NCBI GenBank assembly: GCA_036267975.1
Contig: DATAVA010000026.1
Location: 54,275-118,274, forward strand
Direction of reading: 5' to 3'
Source: DAIDKA01 sp036267975
GTDB taxonomy: Bacteria; Pseudomonadota; Gammaproteobacteria; Steroidobacterales; Steroidobacteraceae
Length of the DNA: 64,000 nt
How positions within the stretch are numbered: position 1 is the stretch's first letter; each line of letters starts with the position of its first letter. Positions 1-8,281 of this stretch are shown piece by piece. The notes beneath the pieces are model-generated. The model was not told where the DNA came from and searched no databases. It saw only the letters and a list, made by a program, of their open reading frames with translations. A program made the position numbers and the translations under genes.

Positions 1-2709
1 CTTTTCGATGGTTGCGTAAATCGCCGGGTCGCCCCAGGACAATGGCAGATGAATGACCCGTGAGGGGATGCTGAACTCAGTGAGGTCACCGATCCGATCC
101 TCGGCATCCGCGAGCGCGGCAAGCAAGGCGTCCTGAGTCAGCACGCGGCTGTCGAAGTGCACCTGCAAGGAGCGCACGCCGGGGGTGATGTCGATGACAC
201 CGGGCAGGGCACGACGCTGCAGCTCGAGCATCAGGGCATGGATCCGAATTCGCAGTGTCAGATCCAACATCAAGGGGCCGTACTCCACCAGGATGTGGCG
301 GTCGCCCTGACGCCGATACACCACCTGGGGGCGCTGGCTGCGCGCCGCAATAGTGTCCAGGACGGGACTGTGCTGCGGCTTTCCACGCGCTGCGCTGGAT
401 GGGAGTGGCGGCGGCGGATCGCCGAACAGCGCTTCCATCGAATCCTCCGCGGCGCGTGCCTGCGTGTCGCTGACGATCTCGAAGCTGAGGCTGTCACCCG
501 GGGCCAGCTGCCCCACCTTCCACAAATCGGCCTGGATTACGACCAGAGGGCATACGAATCCGCCCAGCGAGGGGCCGTCAGGTCCCAGGATGATGGGCAT
601 GTCGCCGGTGAAGTCGATCGTCCCGATGGCGTAGGCGTTGTCGTGAATGTTCGAGGGATGCAGTCCCGCCTCGCCACCATCGCGCCGCGCCCAGCGCGGG
701 CGCGGCCCGATCAGGCGCACGCCGGTGCGGCTGGAGTTGTAGTGCACCTTCCAAGGCACACTGCTCAGCATGTCGATATCTTCGGGGGCGAAGAAGTCCG
801 GTGCCCCGTGCGGACCGTACAATACCCGCAGCACCCACGCATGCGTGAGCCGCGGCGGGGAAATCGCAAGGGCATTGGCGGTGGTGGCAACGGGGCGCGG
901 CTCACACAGCCGCAGCACGTCACCGGCAACGAGCGTGCGACCGGCGTGTCCGCCAAATCGGCCCAGCGTAAAGGTGGAGCGGCTGCCGAGGTACACGGGC
1001 ACATCGATGCCTCCCGCAAGCAGCAGGTACGCGCGCATGCCGGCGCCACGGATGCGGCCCAGCTTCAGGGTCTGGCCGGCGCGAATCCGGACTGGCCGGA
1101 AGGCATCGATGGCGGCACCGTCGACGGATGCTTCGAGGGCGGCCCCCGTCACGCAAATGCGTGTGTCACGCCGGAACAGCAGCACCGGACCGTGCAACGT
1201 GATCTCCAGTCCCGCCGCATCCGGTGGATTGCCCAGCAGCTGGTTTCCGATGCGAAAGCTCAACGCATCCATCGGACCGCTGGGCGGTACGCCGACGTCC
1301 CAGTAACCGCGGCGTCCAGGATGGTCCTGCACCGTCGTCGCAAGGCCGCCGCTTTGCACGCGTATCGTCTGCGGCTGGAACTGGATCGACTGTGCCATCG
1401 CGGTGAAGAGCTGACCGCTGACGAAGGCCTCGCTGCGCGCGGCCTGCCGCAGCCATTCGAGATTGGTCTCCAGTCCCTGCAAAGCAGTATGGTCCAGCGC
1501 CGTTTGCATGGCACGCACGGCGCTGTCCCGGTCGCGCGCGGTGACAATGAGCTTGGCCAGCAGCGGGTCGTAGCAGGCGCTGACCTCGCTGCCGTCGGTC
1601 ACCCAGGTCTCCACCCGCACATTCGGTGCGAACTTCACTTGGGACAGAACGCCGCTGCAGGGGCGGAAATCCTGGTCTGGGTCCTCGGCATAAATACGTG
1701 CCTGGATCGAGGCGCCAACGCTGGCATCCTTCCAGGTGTCCAGAAAATCTAGCTCGCCCGCGGCGCCGCGAACCATCCATTCAACGAGGTCCACGCCGGT
1801 GACCTGCTCCGTGACTCCGTGCTCGACTTGCAGTCGGGTATTCACCTCGAGGAAGAAGAACTGATCGCGCTCGGGGTCGTACAGGAACTCCACGGTTCCT
1901 GCTGAGAGATAGTGCGCCGCACGACCCAGACGCAGGGCCGCATCGCGCAGGCTGGCGCGCGTGGCAGCGGGAAGATGCGGCGCAGGCGCTTCCTCCATCA
2001 GCTTCTGGTTGCGGCGCTGCAAGGAGCAGTCACGCTCGCCCAGCGCGACGACCCGACCGGCCCCGTCGCCGAAAATCTGCACTTCGATATGGCGCGCGCG
2101 CGGTACAAAGCGCTCCAGATAGACTCCGCCATTCGCAAAATTGCTGCCCGCGAGACGCTCGATGGAAGCGAATGCCTCGCGCACTGTGGCGGCGTTTTCG
2201 CAGGTACGCATGCCGATACCCCCGCCGCCGGCGGTGGCCTTGAGCATGACCGGATAGCCCACCCGCTCAGCCGCATGAACCGCGGTATGCTCATCGCCAA
2301 GCAGGTCACTGCCCGCCATGAGTGGCAGGCCCGCCTGCTGCGCGATCTGGCGAGCGGTGTGCTTGAGGCCAAAGGCACGGATATTCTCCGGCGTAGGTCC
2401 GATGAAAGTGAGGCCAGCCTGCGCGCAGCGTTCGGCGAACTGCGCGTTCTCGCTCAGAAAGCCATAACCCGGGTGAATGGCAGTGGCGCCGGTGCTGCGG
2501 GCGGCCGCGATGATGGCATCCATGTGCAGATAGCTCTGTGCGGCAGGTGCAGGCCCGATACGCACGGCCGCGTCGGCCTCGCGAACATGCAGCGAGCCTA
2601 AGTCCGCGTCCGAGTACACCGCGACCGAATCTATCCCCAAGCGGCGCAGGGTGCGAATGATGCGGCACGCAATCGCGCCACGATTGGCGATCAGGACCTT
2701 GTTGAACAT
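1..2709 (-). CDS. Biotin-dependent urea/guanidine carboxylase, C-terminus cut by window edge
   Basis: ATP- and biotin-dependent carboxylase of urea or guanidine, cytosolic. The frame opens with ATG at 2709 and stays open to base 1, giving 903 codons of a family usually near 1,200 residues; the C-terminal part and biotinyl domain lie outside. Seen in order: biotin carboxylase N-domain (start MFNKVLIANRGAIACRI), an ATP-grasp glycine loop ATAGGGGIGM near residue 158, the catalytic-face motif EVNTRLQVEHG near 288, then from about 465 the KipA-like carboxyltransferase domain (VQDHPGRRGYWDVG) and from about 810 the KipI-like part. The motif IDFTGDMP places Asp at residue 699, which may mark guanidine rather than urea specificity (see findings). 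The start overlaps the upstream UAAP2 stop by one base (TGATG), so translation is probably coupled. Family assignment is very secure; the substrate is inferred. Confidence 0.93.
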   Translation of the reverse strand, partial: MFNKVLIANRGAIACRIIRTLRRLGIDSVAVYSDADLGSLHVREADAAVRIGPAPAAQSYLHMDAIIAAARSTGATAIHPGYGFLSENAQFAERCAQAGLTFIGPTPENIRAFGLKHTARQIAQQAGLPLMAGSDLLGDEHTAVHAAERVGYPVMLKATAGGGGIGMRTCENAATVREAFASIERLAGSNFANGGVYLERFVPRARHIEVQIFGDGAGRVVALGERDCSLQRRNQKLMEEAPAPHLPAATRASLRDAALRLGRAAHYLSAGTVEFLYDPERDQFFFLEVNTRLQVEHGVTEQVTGVDLVEWMVRGAAGELDFLDTWKDASVGASIQARIYAEDPDQDFRPCSGVLSQVKFAPNVRVETWVTDGSEVSACYDPLLAKLIVTARDRDSAVRAMQTALDHTALQGLETNLEWLRQAARSEAFVSGQLFTAMAQSIQFQPQTIRVQSGGLATTVQDHPGRRGYWDVGVPPSGPMDALSFRIGNQLLGNPPDAAGLEITLHGPVLLFRRDTRICVTGAALEASVDGAAIDAFRPVRIRAGQTLKLGRIRGAGMRAYLLLAGGIDVPVYLGSRSTFTLGRFGGHAGRTLVAGDVLRLCEPRPVATTANALAISPPRLTHAWVLRVLYGPHGAPDFFAPEDIDMLSSVPWKVHYNSSRTGVRLIGPRPRWARRDGGEAGLHPSNIHDNAYAIGTIDFTGDMPIILGPDGPSLGGFVCPLVVIQADLWKVGQLAPGDSLSFEIVSDTQARAAEDSMEALFGDPPPPLPSSAARGKPQHSPVLDTIAARSQRPQVVYRRQGDRHILVEYGPLMLDLTLRIRIHALMLELQRRALPGVIDITPGVRSLQVHFDSRVLTQDALLAALADAEDRIGDLTEFSIPSRVIHLPLSWGDPAIYATIEK

Positions 2710-3338
2710 CAGATATGTCCGGCGATCACCATGCGCAGGGCCGTGGGATTAAAACCATTGCAGGGGTTGTTGATCTGGGGGCAGTTGGAAACCACGGCCG
2801 TCAGATCCATCTGCGCCCTCAGGTCCACGTGCAGCCCCGGGGCGGATATGCCGTCGACGATACCCAAGGTCCCGTCGGCTTCGATTGGTACATTCATGAA
2901 CCAGTTGATGTTGGACACCATGTCGCGCTTGCCCCGCCCGTAGCGCAGATTGGCGGCGAGAAAATTTTCGACACATGCGTGCTGCGACTGGGTATGGAAG
3001 CCGTAACGCAAGGTATTGCTCTCGCAGCTGCACGCTCCACCGATGGTGTCGTGATGGTCGACATCGGTGCCTGCGATCAGCGCCATGGGATTACCTTCAT
3101 TCGAATACAGCATCGAGCCTTGGCGCAGGTACACATTGTGCTGCGCCGCGATGGTCTCCTGTGCGCTGTAGCGCTCGGCGTCATCCGCTGTCGCATACAT
3201 CAGGAAGTCGGCGGATTGATTGCCCTGCAGATCAATGATGCGCAGGGTTTGCCCTTTGCGCACCCGATGTGACCACGGCGCCCGCGATGGCACGATCTGA
3301 TCCAGGATGATCGGCCCCAATCCGGCCAGCGCATTCAT
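2709..3338 (-). CDS. DUF1989 protein UAAP2 (urea carboxylase-associated; probable carboxyguanidine deiminase subunit)
   Basis: 209-residue DUF1989 protein of the UAAP2 type. Family knowledge: UAAP1 and UAAP2 travel with urea-carboxylase-like enzymes and were reported to form a heteromeric carboxyguanidine deiminase in guanidine assimilation. Seen here: the conserved block GQTLRIIDLQGNQSADFL, then SNEGNPMALIAGTDVDHHDT, the Cys-rich GGACSCESNTLRYG, an HACVENF motif and the C-terminal NGFNPTALRM; the Cys/His residues are candidate metal ligands. I chose the ATG at 3338, preceded by GGTGAGGTG, over an in-frame TTG at 3368. It starts 7 nt after the UAAP1 stop and its own stop overlaps the carboxylase start, so all four genes form one tightly coupled operon. 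Confidence 0.88.
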   Translation of the reverse strand: MNALAGLGPIILDQIVPSRAPWSHRVRKGQTLRIIDLQGNQSADFLMYATADDAERYSAQETIAAQHNVYLRQGSMLYSNEGNPMALIAGTDVDHHDTIGGACSCESNTLRYGFHTQSQHACVENFLAANLRYGRGKRDMVSNINWFMNVPIEADGTLGIVDGISAPGLHVDLRAQMDLTAVVSNCPQINNPCNGFNPTALRMVIAGHI

Positions 3339-3345
3339 AATCACC

Positions 3346-4167
3346 TCACCGGGCAAAATAATCTTCAACGTTCAGAAAAGCCCGTAAGCCCTCCGGGGTC
3401 GCGTTGCGAAGCGGATCCTCCGCCGGCGTCGGCTCACCCCGCCAGGCGCTCATCCGGACCGGCGTCACCGTGTAATCGGCGCGCGCATCGAGTCGATGGG
3501 GACAGTTCGCCATCACGACAAAGACATTCATTTCGGCCCGAAGCGTCAGCGTGCGGCCCGGCGCGCAAGGGCCCGAGGCAAACTCGGTGGAGCCATCCGC
3601 GGTAATCCGAACGGCCTTGAACCAGTTGATGCAGGGATGAATGTCCCTGCGCCCCAGCCCGAATTTGCTGACCGCGAGGGCGAAGCGGTCGCGGGCGTTG
3701 GGATGGGCGCCCCAGCTATCCCCATCTCCGTACCTTGCGGCATTGGAGTGCACCGTCGAGGCACCGCAAAAGCAATCGTGGGTGCCGGCGCCATCTTCAA
3801 TGACACTCATCAGCACGCGGCCCATATCCGAGAGCAGCAAGTGGCCCGCTCCCAGGTAGGCGTTCCACTGGACTTTGATGGTGTCCGCAACGTTCAAGCG
3901 TTCAACCGGGCGCTCCGCGTTGAAAACGAGCATGGAGACGCAGGCGTCGCCGAGCACGTCCTGCAGCTGCAGGCGTGCCCCGCGCCAAAGTTCCTTGCTG
4001 GCGTAGCCGCCCGCGCCCAGTGTCGTTTCCCACAGCATGCTGCTCGCGGGCACTCCCGGTGGCCGCGATGCTGCGACACCGGCTGGCAAGGTGGGCATAG
4101 CCGCTACCCGAATGTCGCCCATGGCCCGGGCGTGCGCCCGGGCGCTGTGAGGGTCGGCCGTGCTCAC
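3346..4167 (-). CDS. DUF1989 protein UAAP1 (urea carboxylase-associated; probable carboxyguanidine deiminase subunit)
   Basis: 273-residue DUF1989 protein resembling the UAAP1 group. Hallmarks: LWETTLGAGGYASKELWRG near residue 45, ARLQLQDVLGDACVSMLVFN, the block LGAGHLLLSDMGRVLMSV, HDCFCGASTVHSNAARYG and DIHPCINWFKAVRI. The first 40 residues are Ala/Pro-rich and poorly conserved-looking. It is the paralogue of the next gene, and the pair probably forms one hetero-oligomeric enzyme acting on the carboxylated product. It starts with GTG overlapping the stop of the NikR-like regulator (GTGA), showing translational coupling. The deiminase role is taken from reports on this family; the sequence itself shows only the family. 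Confidence 0.88.
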   Translation of the reverse strand: MSTADPHSARAHARAMGDIRVAAMPTLPAGVAASRPPGVPASSMLWETTLGAGGYASKELWRGARLQLQDVLGDACVSMLVFNAERPVERLNVADTIKVQWNAYLGAGHLLLSDMGRVLMSVIEDGAGTHDCFCGASTVHSNAARYGDGDSWGAHPNARDRFALAVSKFGLGRRDIHPCINWFKAVRITADGSTEFASGPCAPGRTLTLRAEMNVFVVMANCPHRLDARADYTVTPVRMSAWRGEPTPAEDPLRNATPEGLRAFLNVEDYFAR

Positions 4168-4652
4168 CGTGCACCTCGAATAGAACGTGGCGCGGGACTT
4201 GCGGGCTGCTCGGCGCCATGCGAATGCAGTGGTGGCAGCAACGCGGTGGTGGTGACCAGTTTGATTTGCTGTACGCCGCGTACCGTGCGCAGGGCATCAC
4301 ATAGCGAATGCAGGCGCACCGCCGGACCTTGCACCAGCAGCACCTCCAGTGACTGGTCGTCCTCGAGCAGGACGTGCTGCGAGGAGATCACTTCCTTGAC
4401 GTAGGCGGTTTGGGTGTTGGCTAGCGCATGCCGCACCCGGCCGCTCTCGGCCTTGTAGATCAAAGTGAGGGTGCCGGCGAGTACCGCGTCATCGCGACTC
4501 TCGCTGTGCTCAGCCAATTCGTGACGAATCAGCTCAGCGATCATCTGGGAGCGGCTTGGGAGGGCGCGCTCGGCGACCATGTCATCCAGCTGCGTGAGCA
4601 GTTCAGCCGGCAGGCTGATACTCAAACGTGCAAGTTGCGGCAGTACGTCCAC
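4164..4652 (-). CDS. NikR-like ribbon-helix-helix/ACT regulator lacking most nickel ligands
   Basis: 162-residue transcription factor with NikR architecture: a CopG-type ribbon-helix-helix (ARLSISLPAELLTQLDDMV, then PSRSQMIAELIRHEL) at residues 8-48 and an ACT-like C-terminal domain (LTLIYKAESGRVR; SLEVLLVQGPAVRLHSL). A gap-free alignment made by eye to the remembered E. coli NikR metal region puts Thr82 at His76, His93 at His87, Leu95 at His89 and Ser101 at Cys95, so three of four nickel ligands are gone. There is a 20-residue non-NikR tail. It is the first gene of the carboxylase operon and sits directly downstream of a perfect palindrome with NikR-operator geometry, so autoregulation by a ligand other than nickel is likely (inference). 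Confidence 0.85.
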   Translation of the reverse strand: MDVLPQLARLSISLPAELLTQLDDMVAERALPSRSQMIAELIRHELAEHSESRDDAVLAGTLTLIYKAESGRVRHALANTQTAYVKEVISSQHVLLEDDQSLEVLLVQGPAVRLHSLCDALRTVRGVQQIKLVTTTALLPPLHSHGAEQPASPAPRSIRGAR

Positions 4653-4667
4653 TAGGGCAGCCCCGTA

Positions 4668-4695
4668 GTATTACTAAAATTGAGTTTAGTAATAC
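4668..4695. promoter_or_regulatory. 28-bp perfect inverted repeat, putative NikR-like operator
   Basis: GTATTACTAAA at 4668-4678 and its exact reverse complement TTTAGTAATAC at 4685-4695 flank a 6-nt spacer. Read as half-sites this is GTATTA-N16-TAATAC, the same 28-bp layout as the classical NikR site GTATGA-N16-TCATAC. It is AT-rich in a GC-rich context and lies 16 nt before the regulator ATG, so it probably overlaps the operon promoter. Confidence 0.8.
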
Positions 4696-4749
4696 TCCAG
4701 GAGGGTGCGCCCCTGTCAAGCGAGTGCGCGAAGATGGTGCAGGTTAGCC

Positions 4750-4776
4750 GCAGGCGCGCCACGCAAGTGCGCCTGC
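4750..4776 (-). terminator. GC-rich hairpin, possible terminator
   Basis: GCAGGCGC (4750-4757) pairs exactly with GCGCCTGC (4769-4776) across an 11-nt loop. It lies 40 nt past the stop of the minus-strand gene at 4817-5452. There is no T-run, so if it terminates transcription it is atypical; it may instead be a 3'-end stabilising hairpin. Confidence 0.35.
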
Positions 4777-4816
4777 GTCCCGATGCGCCGCGCGTGAGCG
4801 GCGCCGCTTGCGGGTA

Positions 4817-5452
4817 TTAGGGAGTAATGCTTAGGAACACCACTTCGGCGGTGCCGTTGGCGCCCGGCTTGGCGGCTCCGTTGACCTTTACGCCCGGCCT
4901 CACCATGGCGGGAGAGCCCGCGTCGATCTTGGTAATGTCCGTGTCCGCACCGACGTGGATGGCCTGCTCACCACCCCTGTAGGTCACCTTGATGGTGGCG
5001 CTGGCGCTGCCGGAGTTGGCGGTCACCTGGCCATTGGTCATGGTGGCGACATTGCCGTTGGTCATGGTGGTGTTCGGGGGCCCCATCGGATTGTGCCCTT
5101 CACCCATGCCACGCATGGATTCAGGGAAAATATGGCATTCCGTCGCATGCAGCAGGTTGTCGGCGCGCTTGACGGCCGTGCAGCCGACAAACTTGCCCGG
5201 ACCCAGGTCGGCCACCGTGCCTTTGCCGCTCACCATGATGTTCGGCTTGTCAGGAAAGGTAAGCTTCACATCGCCCCCCTGCTGGGAATGAACCACGAAG
5301 CTGTTGCCGCTGGCACTGGCGACGGTACCGCCGAAACGGATCAGGCCGGCGAAGGGATTCGGCGGCGCGGAGGAGGCCTGCGCGAGCACCGGCCCGGTTG
5401 CGGCCGCATACAGCAGCAGGCCACAGGCGGTCATCAGGGTTCTGAGGGTCAT
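4817..5452 (-). CDS. Secreted DUF5666-like hypothetical protein
   Basis: 211 residues. A clear Sec signal peptide (MTLRTLMTACGLLLYAAATG, cleavage likely after VLAQA) predicts periplasmic or secreted location. The mature part reads like small beta-rich OB-type domains of the DUF5666 kind: IRFGGTVASASGNSFVVHS followed by GGDVKLTFPDKPNIMVSGKG and VADLGPGKFVGCTAV. A short internal repeat, TMTNGNV and TMTNGQV, sits near residues 128-142. Two Cys residues (FVGCTAV and ATECHIF) could form a disulfide. Start ATG at 5452 has a good Shine-Dalgarno (AAGGAGAA). It is divergent from mmsA, with 62 bp between them. Function unknown. Confidence 0.75.
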   Translation of the reverse strand: MTLRTLMTACGLLLYAAATGPVLAQASSAPPNPFAGLIRFGGTVASASGNSFVVHSQQGGDVKLTFPDKPNIMVSGKGTVADLGPGKFVGCTAVKRADNLLHATECHIFPESMRGMGEGHNPMGPPNTTMTNGNVATMTNGQVTANSGSASATIKVTYRGGEQAIHVGADTDITKIDAGSPAMVRPGVKVNGAAKPGANGTAEVVFLSITP

Positions 5453-5514
5453 CGTCGTTCTCCTTAAGGCGCTGCAATGCGCACCGCAATTCGATGGTGT
5501 ATATCTGCAGACCG

Positions 5515-6963
5515 ATGCGACAGGTATTTCATTACATCAAGGGTTGCCGGTTGCCGGGCCATGGCACCCGCCTGGGCGAAGTGTTCGACCCGGCCAGGGG
5601 GCAGGCCCAGGCGCAGGTGCCGCTGGGAGGAATTGCCGAGCTCAACGCCGCGGCCGCGGCGGCGCTCGCCGCGCAGCCGGGCTGGGCGGCGCAGAGCGCC
5701 CATCGGCGCTCGCAGGTGCTGTTCCGCTTCAAGGCCCTGATTGAAGAGCATATGGAAACCCTCGCGAAGCTGCTCTCCAGTGAGCACGGCAAGCTGCTGG
5801 CCGATGCCCGGGGTGACATCCAGCGTGGACTGGAGGTCATTGATTTTGTCTGTGGCGCCCCGCAACTGCTCAAAGGCGAGTTCTCGGCGGGTGCCGGGCC
5901 GGGGATCGACGTATGGTCCATGCGCCAGCCGCTGGGCGTGGTTGCCGGCATCACGCCCTTCAATTTTCCCGCCATGATTCCGTTGTGGATGCTGGGGCCG
6001 GCGATTGCCGCCGGCAATGCCTTCATCCTCAAGCCCTCGGAGCGCGTCCCTTCGGTGGTCGTGGAACTGGCGGCGCTGCTGAGCGAGGCCGGGGCTCCGG
6101 AGGGCATCCTGAACGTCGTACACGGCGACCGCGAAATGGTCGAGGCGATTCTCGGACATGCGGCCGTCAAAGCGGTGAGTTTTGTCGGCTCATCCGATGT
6201 GGCCCAGCATGTGTACGCGACGGCGGCCGCCGCCGGCAAGCGCGTCCAGGCCATGGGCGGTGCCAAGAACCATGGCCTGGTACTGCCGGATGCCGACCTC
6301 GATGCGGCCGTTGCCGCCATTGTCGGGGCCGCGTTTGGTTCGGCCGGCGAGCGCTGCATGGCGTTGCCGGTGGTGATCCCCATCGGGGAGAGCACCGCCG
6401 TGGCGCTGCGTCAGCGCCTGCTCGTTGCGATCAAGCAATTGCGCGTCGGCGCCGCCGATGATCCGCTTGCAGACTATGGTCCGCTGATCACCGCCGCGCA
6501 CAAACAGCGCGTCGAGCGTCATATCGCCATGGGCATTGATGAAGGCGCCGAGCTGGTCATCGATGGTCGCGCTGTGAGCGTCGCGGGGCACGAGCGCGGC
6601 TTTTTTCTGGGCCCCACCTTTTTTGATCGCGTGCGCGCCGACATGCGCAGCTACCAGGAAGAGATATTCGGTCCGGTGCTGCAGATGCTGCGGGTCGATT
6701 CCCTGGAGCAGGGCATCGCCCTCGCCTCAGCGCATCCGTATGGCAACGGTGTGGTGGTGTTCACCCGCTCGGGGGAGGCTGCGCGCTGCGTCGCCGAACA
6801 GGCCGAGGCCGGCATGGTCGGCATCAATGTCCCGATCCCGGTGCCCGTGGCCTACCATGGCTTCGGTGGCTGGAAGCGCTCAGCCTTCGGCGATCTCAAT
6901 CAATACGGCACCGACAGTATCCGTTTCTTTACCCGCACCAAGATCGTCACGCAACGGTGGTGA
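5515..6963 (+). CDS. mmsA: CoA-acylating methylmalonate-semialdehyde dehydrogenase
   Basis: 482-residue aldehyde dehydrogenase of the MmsA group, oxidising (methyl)malonate semialdehyde to propionyl- or acetyl-CoA in valine, beta-alanine or inositol breakdown. Seen: GVVAGITPFNFPAMIPLWML (the GITPFNFP signature of CoA-acylating members), NAFILKPSERVPS, SFVGSSDVAQHVY, catalytic Cys281 in GSAGERCMAL, EEIFGPVLQ and the C-terminal FGGWKRSAFGD. I prefer ATG 5515 (MRQVFHYIKGC) because family members begin with such an HxIxG strand; an upstream ATG at 5494 would add seven residues. No convincing ribosome-binding site precedes either. It is a lone gene without mmsB; beta-alanine derived from polyamines is one possible substrate source. 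Confidence 0.9.
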   Translation: MRQVFHYIKGCRLPGHGTRLGEVFDPARGQAQAQVPLGGIAELNAAAAAALAAQPGWAAQSAHRRSQVLFRFKALIEEHMETLAKLLSSEHGKLLADARGDIQRGLEVIDFVCGAPQLLKGEFSAGAGPGIDVWSMRQPLGVVAGITPFNFPAMIPLWMLGPAIAAGNAFILKPSERVPSVVVELAALLSEAGAPEGILNVVHGDREMVEAILGHAAVKAVSFVGSSDVAQHVYATAAAAGKRVQAMGGAKNHGLVLPDADLDAAVAAIVGAAFGSAGERCMALPVVIPIGESTAVALRQRLLVAIKQLRVGAADDPLADYGPLITAAHKQRVERHIAMGIDEGAELVIDGRAVSVAGHERGFFLGPTFFDRVRADMRSYQEEIFGPVLQMLRVDSLEQGIALASAHPYGNGVVVFTRSGEAARCVAEQAEAGMVGINVPIPVPVAYHGFGGWKRSAFGDLNQYGTDSIRFFTRTKIVTQRW

Positions 6964-6967
6964 GGGC

Positions 6968-7525
6968 TCACCACATCAGATCGTCGGGAACGACGAAATC
7001 CTTGTAGGCCTCATCCACGACTTCGATCGTGCTGCTGATCTGACCTTGCGCGACGACGGCGCGCGCGTCGCGTTCGCGGATCTTCTCCGCGATATTCGGG
7101 GGTACCAGTTCGTAGCGTCCTTCGCAGCGCACCAGCATTACGTCCCCGCGCGTGATGCGTTCGCGTAGCGCGGCATCGGCGCGGATGCGCCGCACCTTGC
7201 CGCCGTCGATGAAGTTGTAGGTCTCCTCCACGTCCGGTCGCGCAATGCGGTTTTCGCTCACCAGTTCGCGGATCTGGGCGTACAGTGCCTTGCGCTGTGC
7301 CTTTTCCTGTTGTTTGCGGTTCAGCTCCTGGTCGCGGGCCGCCTTGGCGTCGGCCTGCTTTTTGGCGGCAATTTCCGCGGCCGTCGGGCCGTTGCGCTGT
7401 TCGCGGGGCTGGTGCTTCTGGCCCTGATACTGCTTGCGCTGTGCTTGCCGCTCGGCTTCCTTGACCTGCTGCTCATTGACCAGCCCGGCCTGCAACAACT
7501 GGTCACGTAGTGAAAGTGAACTCAT
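6968..7525 (-). CDS. DUF2058 family protein (YaiL-like)
   Basis: 185 residues, Lys/Arg/Gln-rich and soluble. It starts SSLSLRDQLLQAGLVNEQQV, the usual DUF2058 N-terminus, followed by a long charged coiled-coil region (about residues 25-95, rich in QRKQ and KAARDQE), then the conserved core ARPDVEETYNFIDGGKVRRI and a C-terminal YELVPPNIAEKI segment. The E. coli relative YaiL is annotated as nucleoprotein or polynucleotide-associated; no enzymatic role is established that I know of. It converges on mmsA with 4 nt between the stops and is 17 nt downstream of the nitroreductase gene on the same strand, so the two may be cotranscribed. Confidence 0.85.
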   Translation of the reverse strand: MSSLSLRDQLLQAGLVNEQQVKEAERQAQRKQYQGQKHQPREQRNGPTAAEIAAKKQADAKAARDQELNRKQQEKAQRKALYAQIRELVSENRIARPDVEETYNFIDGGKVRRIRADAALRERITRGDVMLVRCEGRYELVPPNIAEKIRERDARAVVAQGQISSTIEVVDEAYKDFVVPDDLMW

Positions 7526-7542
7526 AGTCAGTCCCGAACGGT

Positions 7543-8139
7543 TCAGGCGAACCTGCCGGCCTCGTCAAATGTCAGGCGCGGATTGCGCGCAAAGAGTTTT
7601 TCATCCGTGCCGTATCCCAGCGAGCAGATGAAGTTGGAGCGGATGCGCGTATCGGCAAAGAACTCGCGATCGACGCCGGCATTGTCGAAACCGGACATCG
7701 GGCCGCAGTCGAGGCCCAGGGCGCGCGCCGCGAGGATCAGGTAGGCGCCCTGCAGGCTGCCGTTGCGGAACGCCGCCGTTTCGGAGGCGACCGGATTGCT
7801 GGCAAAATTGGCCTTCATGGCTTCGCCGCGTGCCGGGAACAGTTTCGGCATCTGCTCGCCAAAGGCCAGATCGTAACCAATGATGACGGTCACGGGCGCC
7901 GCCAGAATCTTTGCGTGGTTCGCGTCGGAGGCCAGGGCGGCGAGCTGCGCCTTGCCCGCCGGTGAGCGCACCCACACAAAGCGCGCCGGATTGCTGTTGG
8001 CCGAAGTGGGACCCCATTTGAAGAGTTCATACAACTCCCGTAGCTGCGCGTCGCCGACGGCTTCGGGACTCCAGCCATTGCGGGTCCTGGCAGTACGGAA
8101 CAGTATGTCCAGCGCCGGTCCGTCGAGTTTTTCGTGCAT
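7543..8139 (-). CDS. rutE: RutE-like malonic semialdehyde reductase / nitroreductase
   Basis: 198-residue FMN-dependent nitroreductase-fold protein closest in pattern to RutE/YdfG-type malonic semialdehyde reductases. Motifs: ILFRTARTRNGW, LYELFKWGPTSANSNPARFVW (flavin-binding loop), FRNGSLQGAYLILAARALGL, CGPMSGFD and FICSLGYG. ATG 8139 has AGGA at proper spacing; an upstream extension to 8235 is not family-like. In RutE the reaction is 3-oxopropanoate to 3-hydroxypropanoate with NADH. No rutABCDFG genes are here, so a general reductase role is equally possible. MmsA, which also handles malonate semialdehyde, is encoded 1.2 kb away. Confidence 0.82.
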   Translation of the reverse strand: MHEKLDGPALDILFRTARTRNGWSPEAVGDAQLRELYELFKWGPTSANSNPARFVWVRSPAGKAQLAALASDANHAKILAAPVTVIIGYDLAFGEQMPKLFPARGEAMKANFASNPVASETAAFRNGSLQGAYLILAARALGLDCGPMSGFDNAGVDREFFADTRIRSNFICSLGYGTDEKLFARNPRLTFDEAGRFA

Positions 8140-8281
8140 GTAGTGATCCTGTTGATTTGTGACAGTCCTTGTCGCCAAGGGCTGCTGGGCGGAAGGAATG
8201 TTACACCGCGGCCGGCGCGCGGCGAAGGTGCGCAAATCCTATGCTGTTTCGGGCAAAGGATGACATTTAAGCGCGACGACT

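Noticed and set aside
157..1752. Long plus-strand open frame (531 codons) opposite the carboxylase
   Set aside because: Antisense shadow of a clearly coding minus-strand gene; Gln/His/Arg-rich product typical of reverse-frame reading in GC-rich DNA.
4696..4816. ykkC-type guanidine riboswitch upstream of the carboxylase operon
   Set aside because: Looked for because of the guanidine hypothesis; no conserved aptamer blocks seen. The only strong signals are the palindrome at 4668-4695 and the hairpin at 4750-4776.
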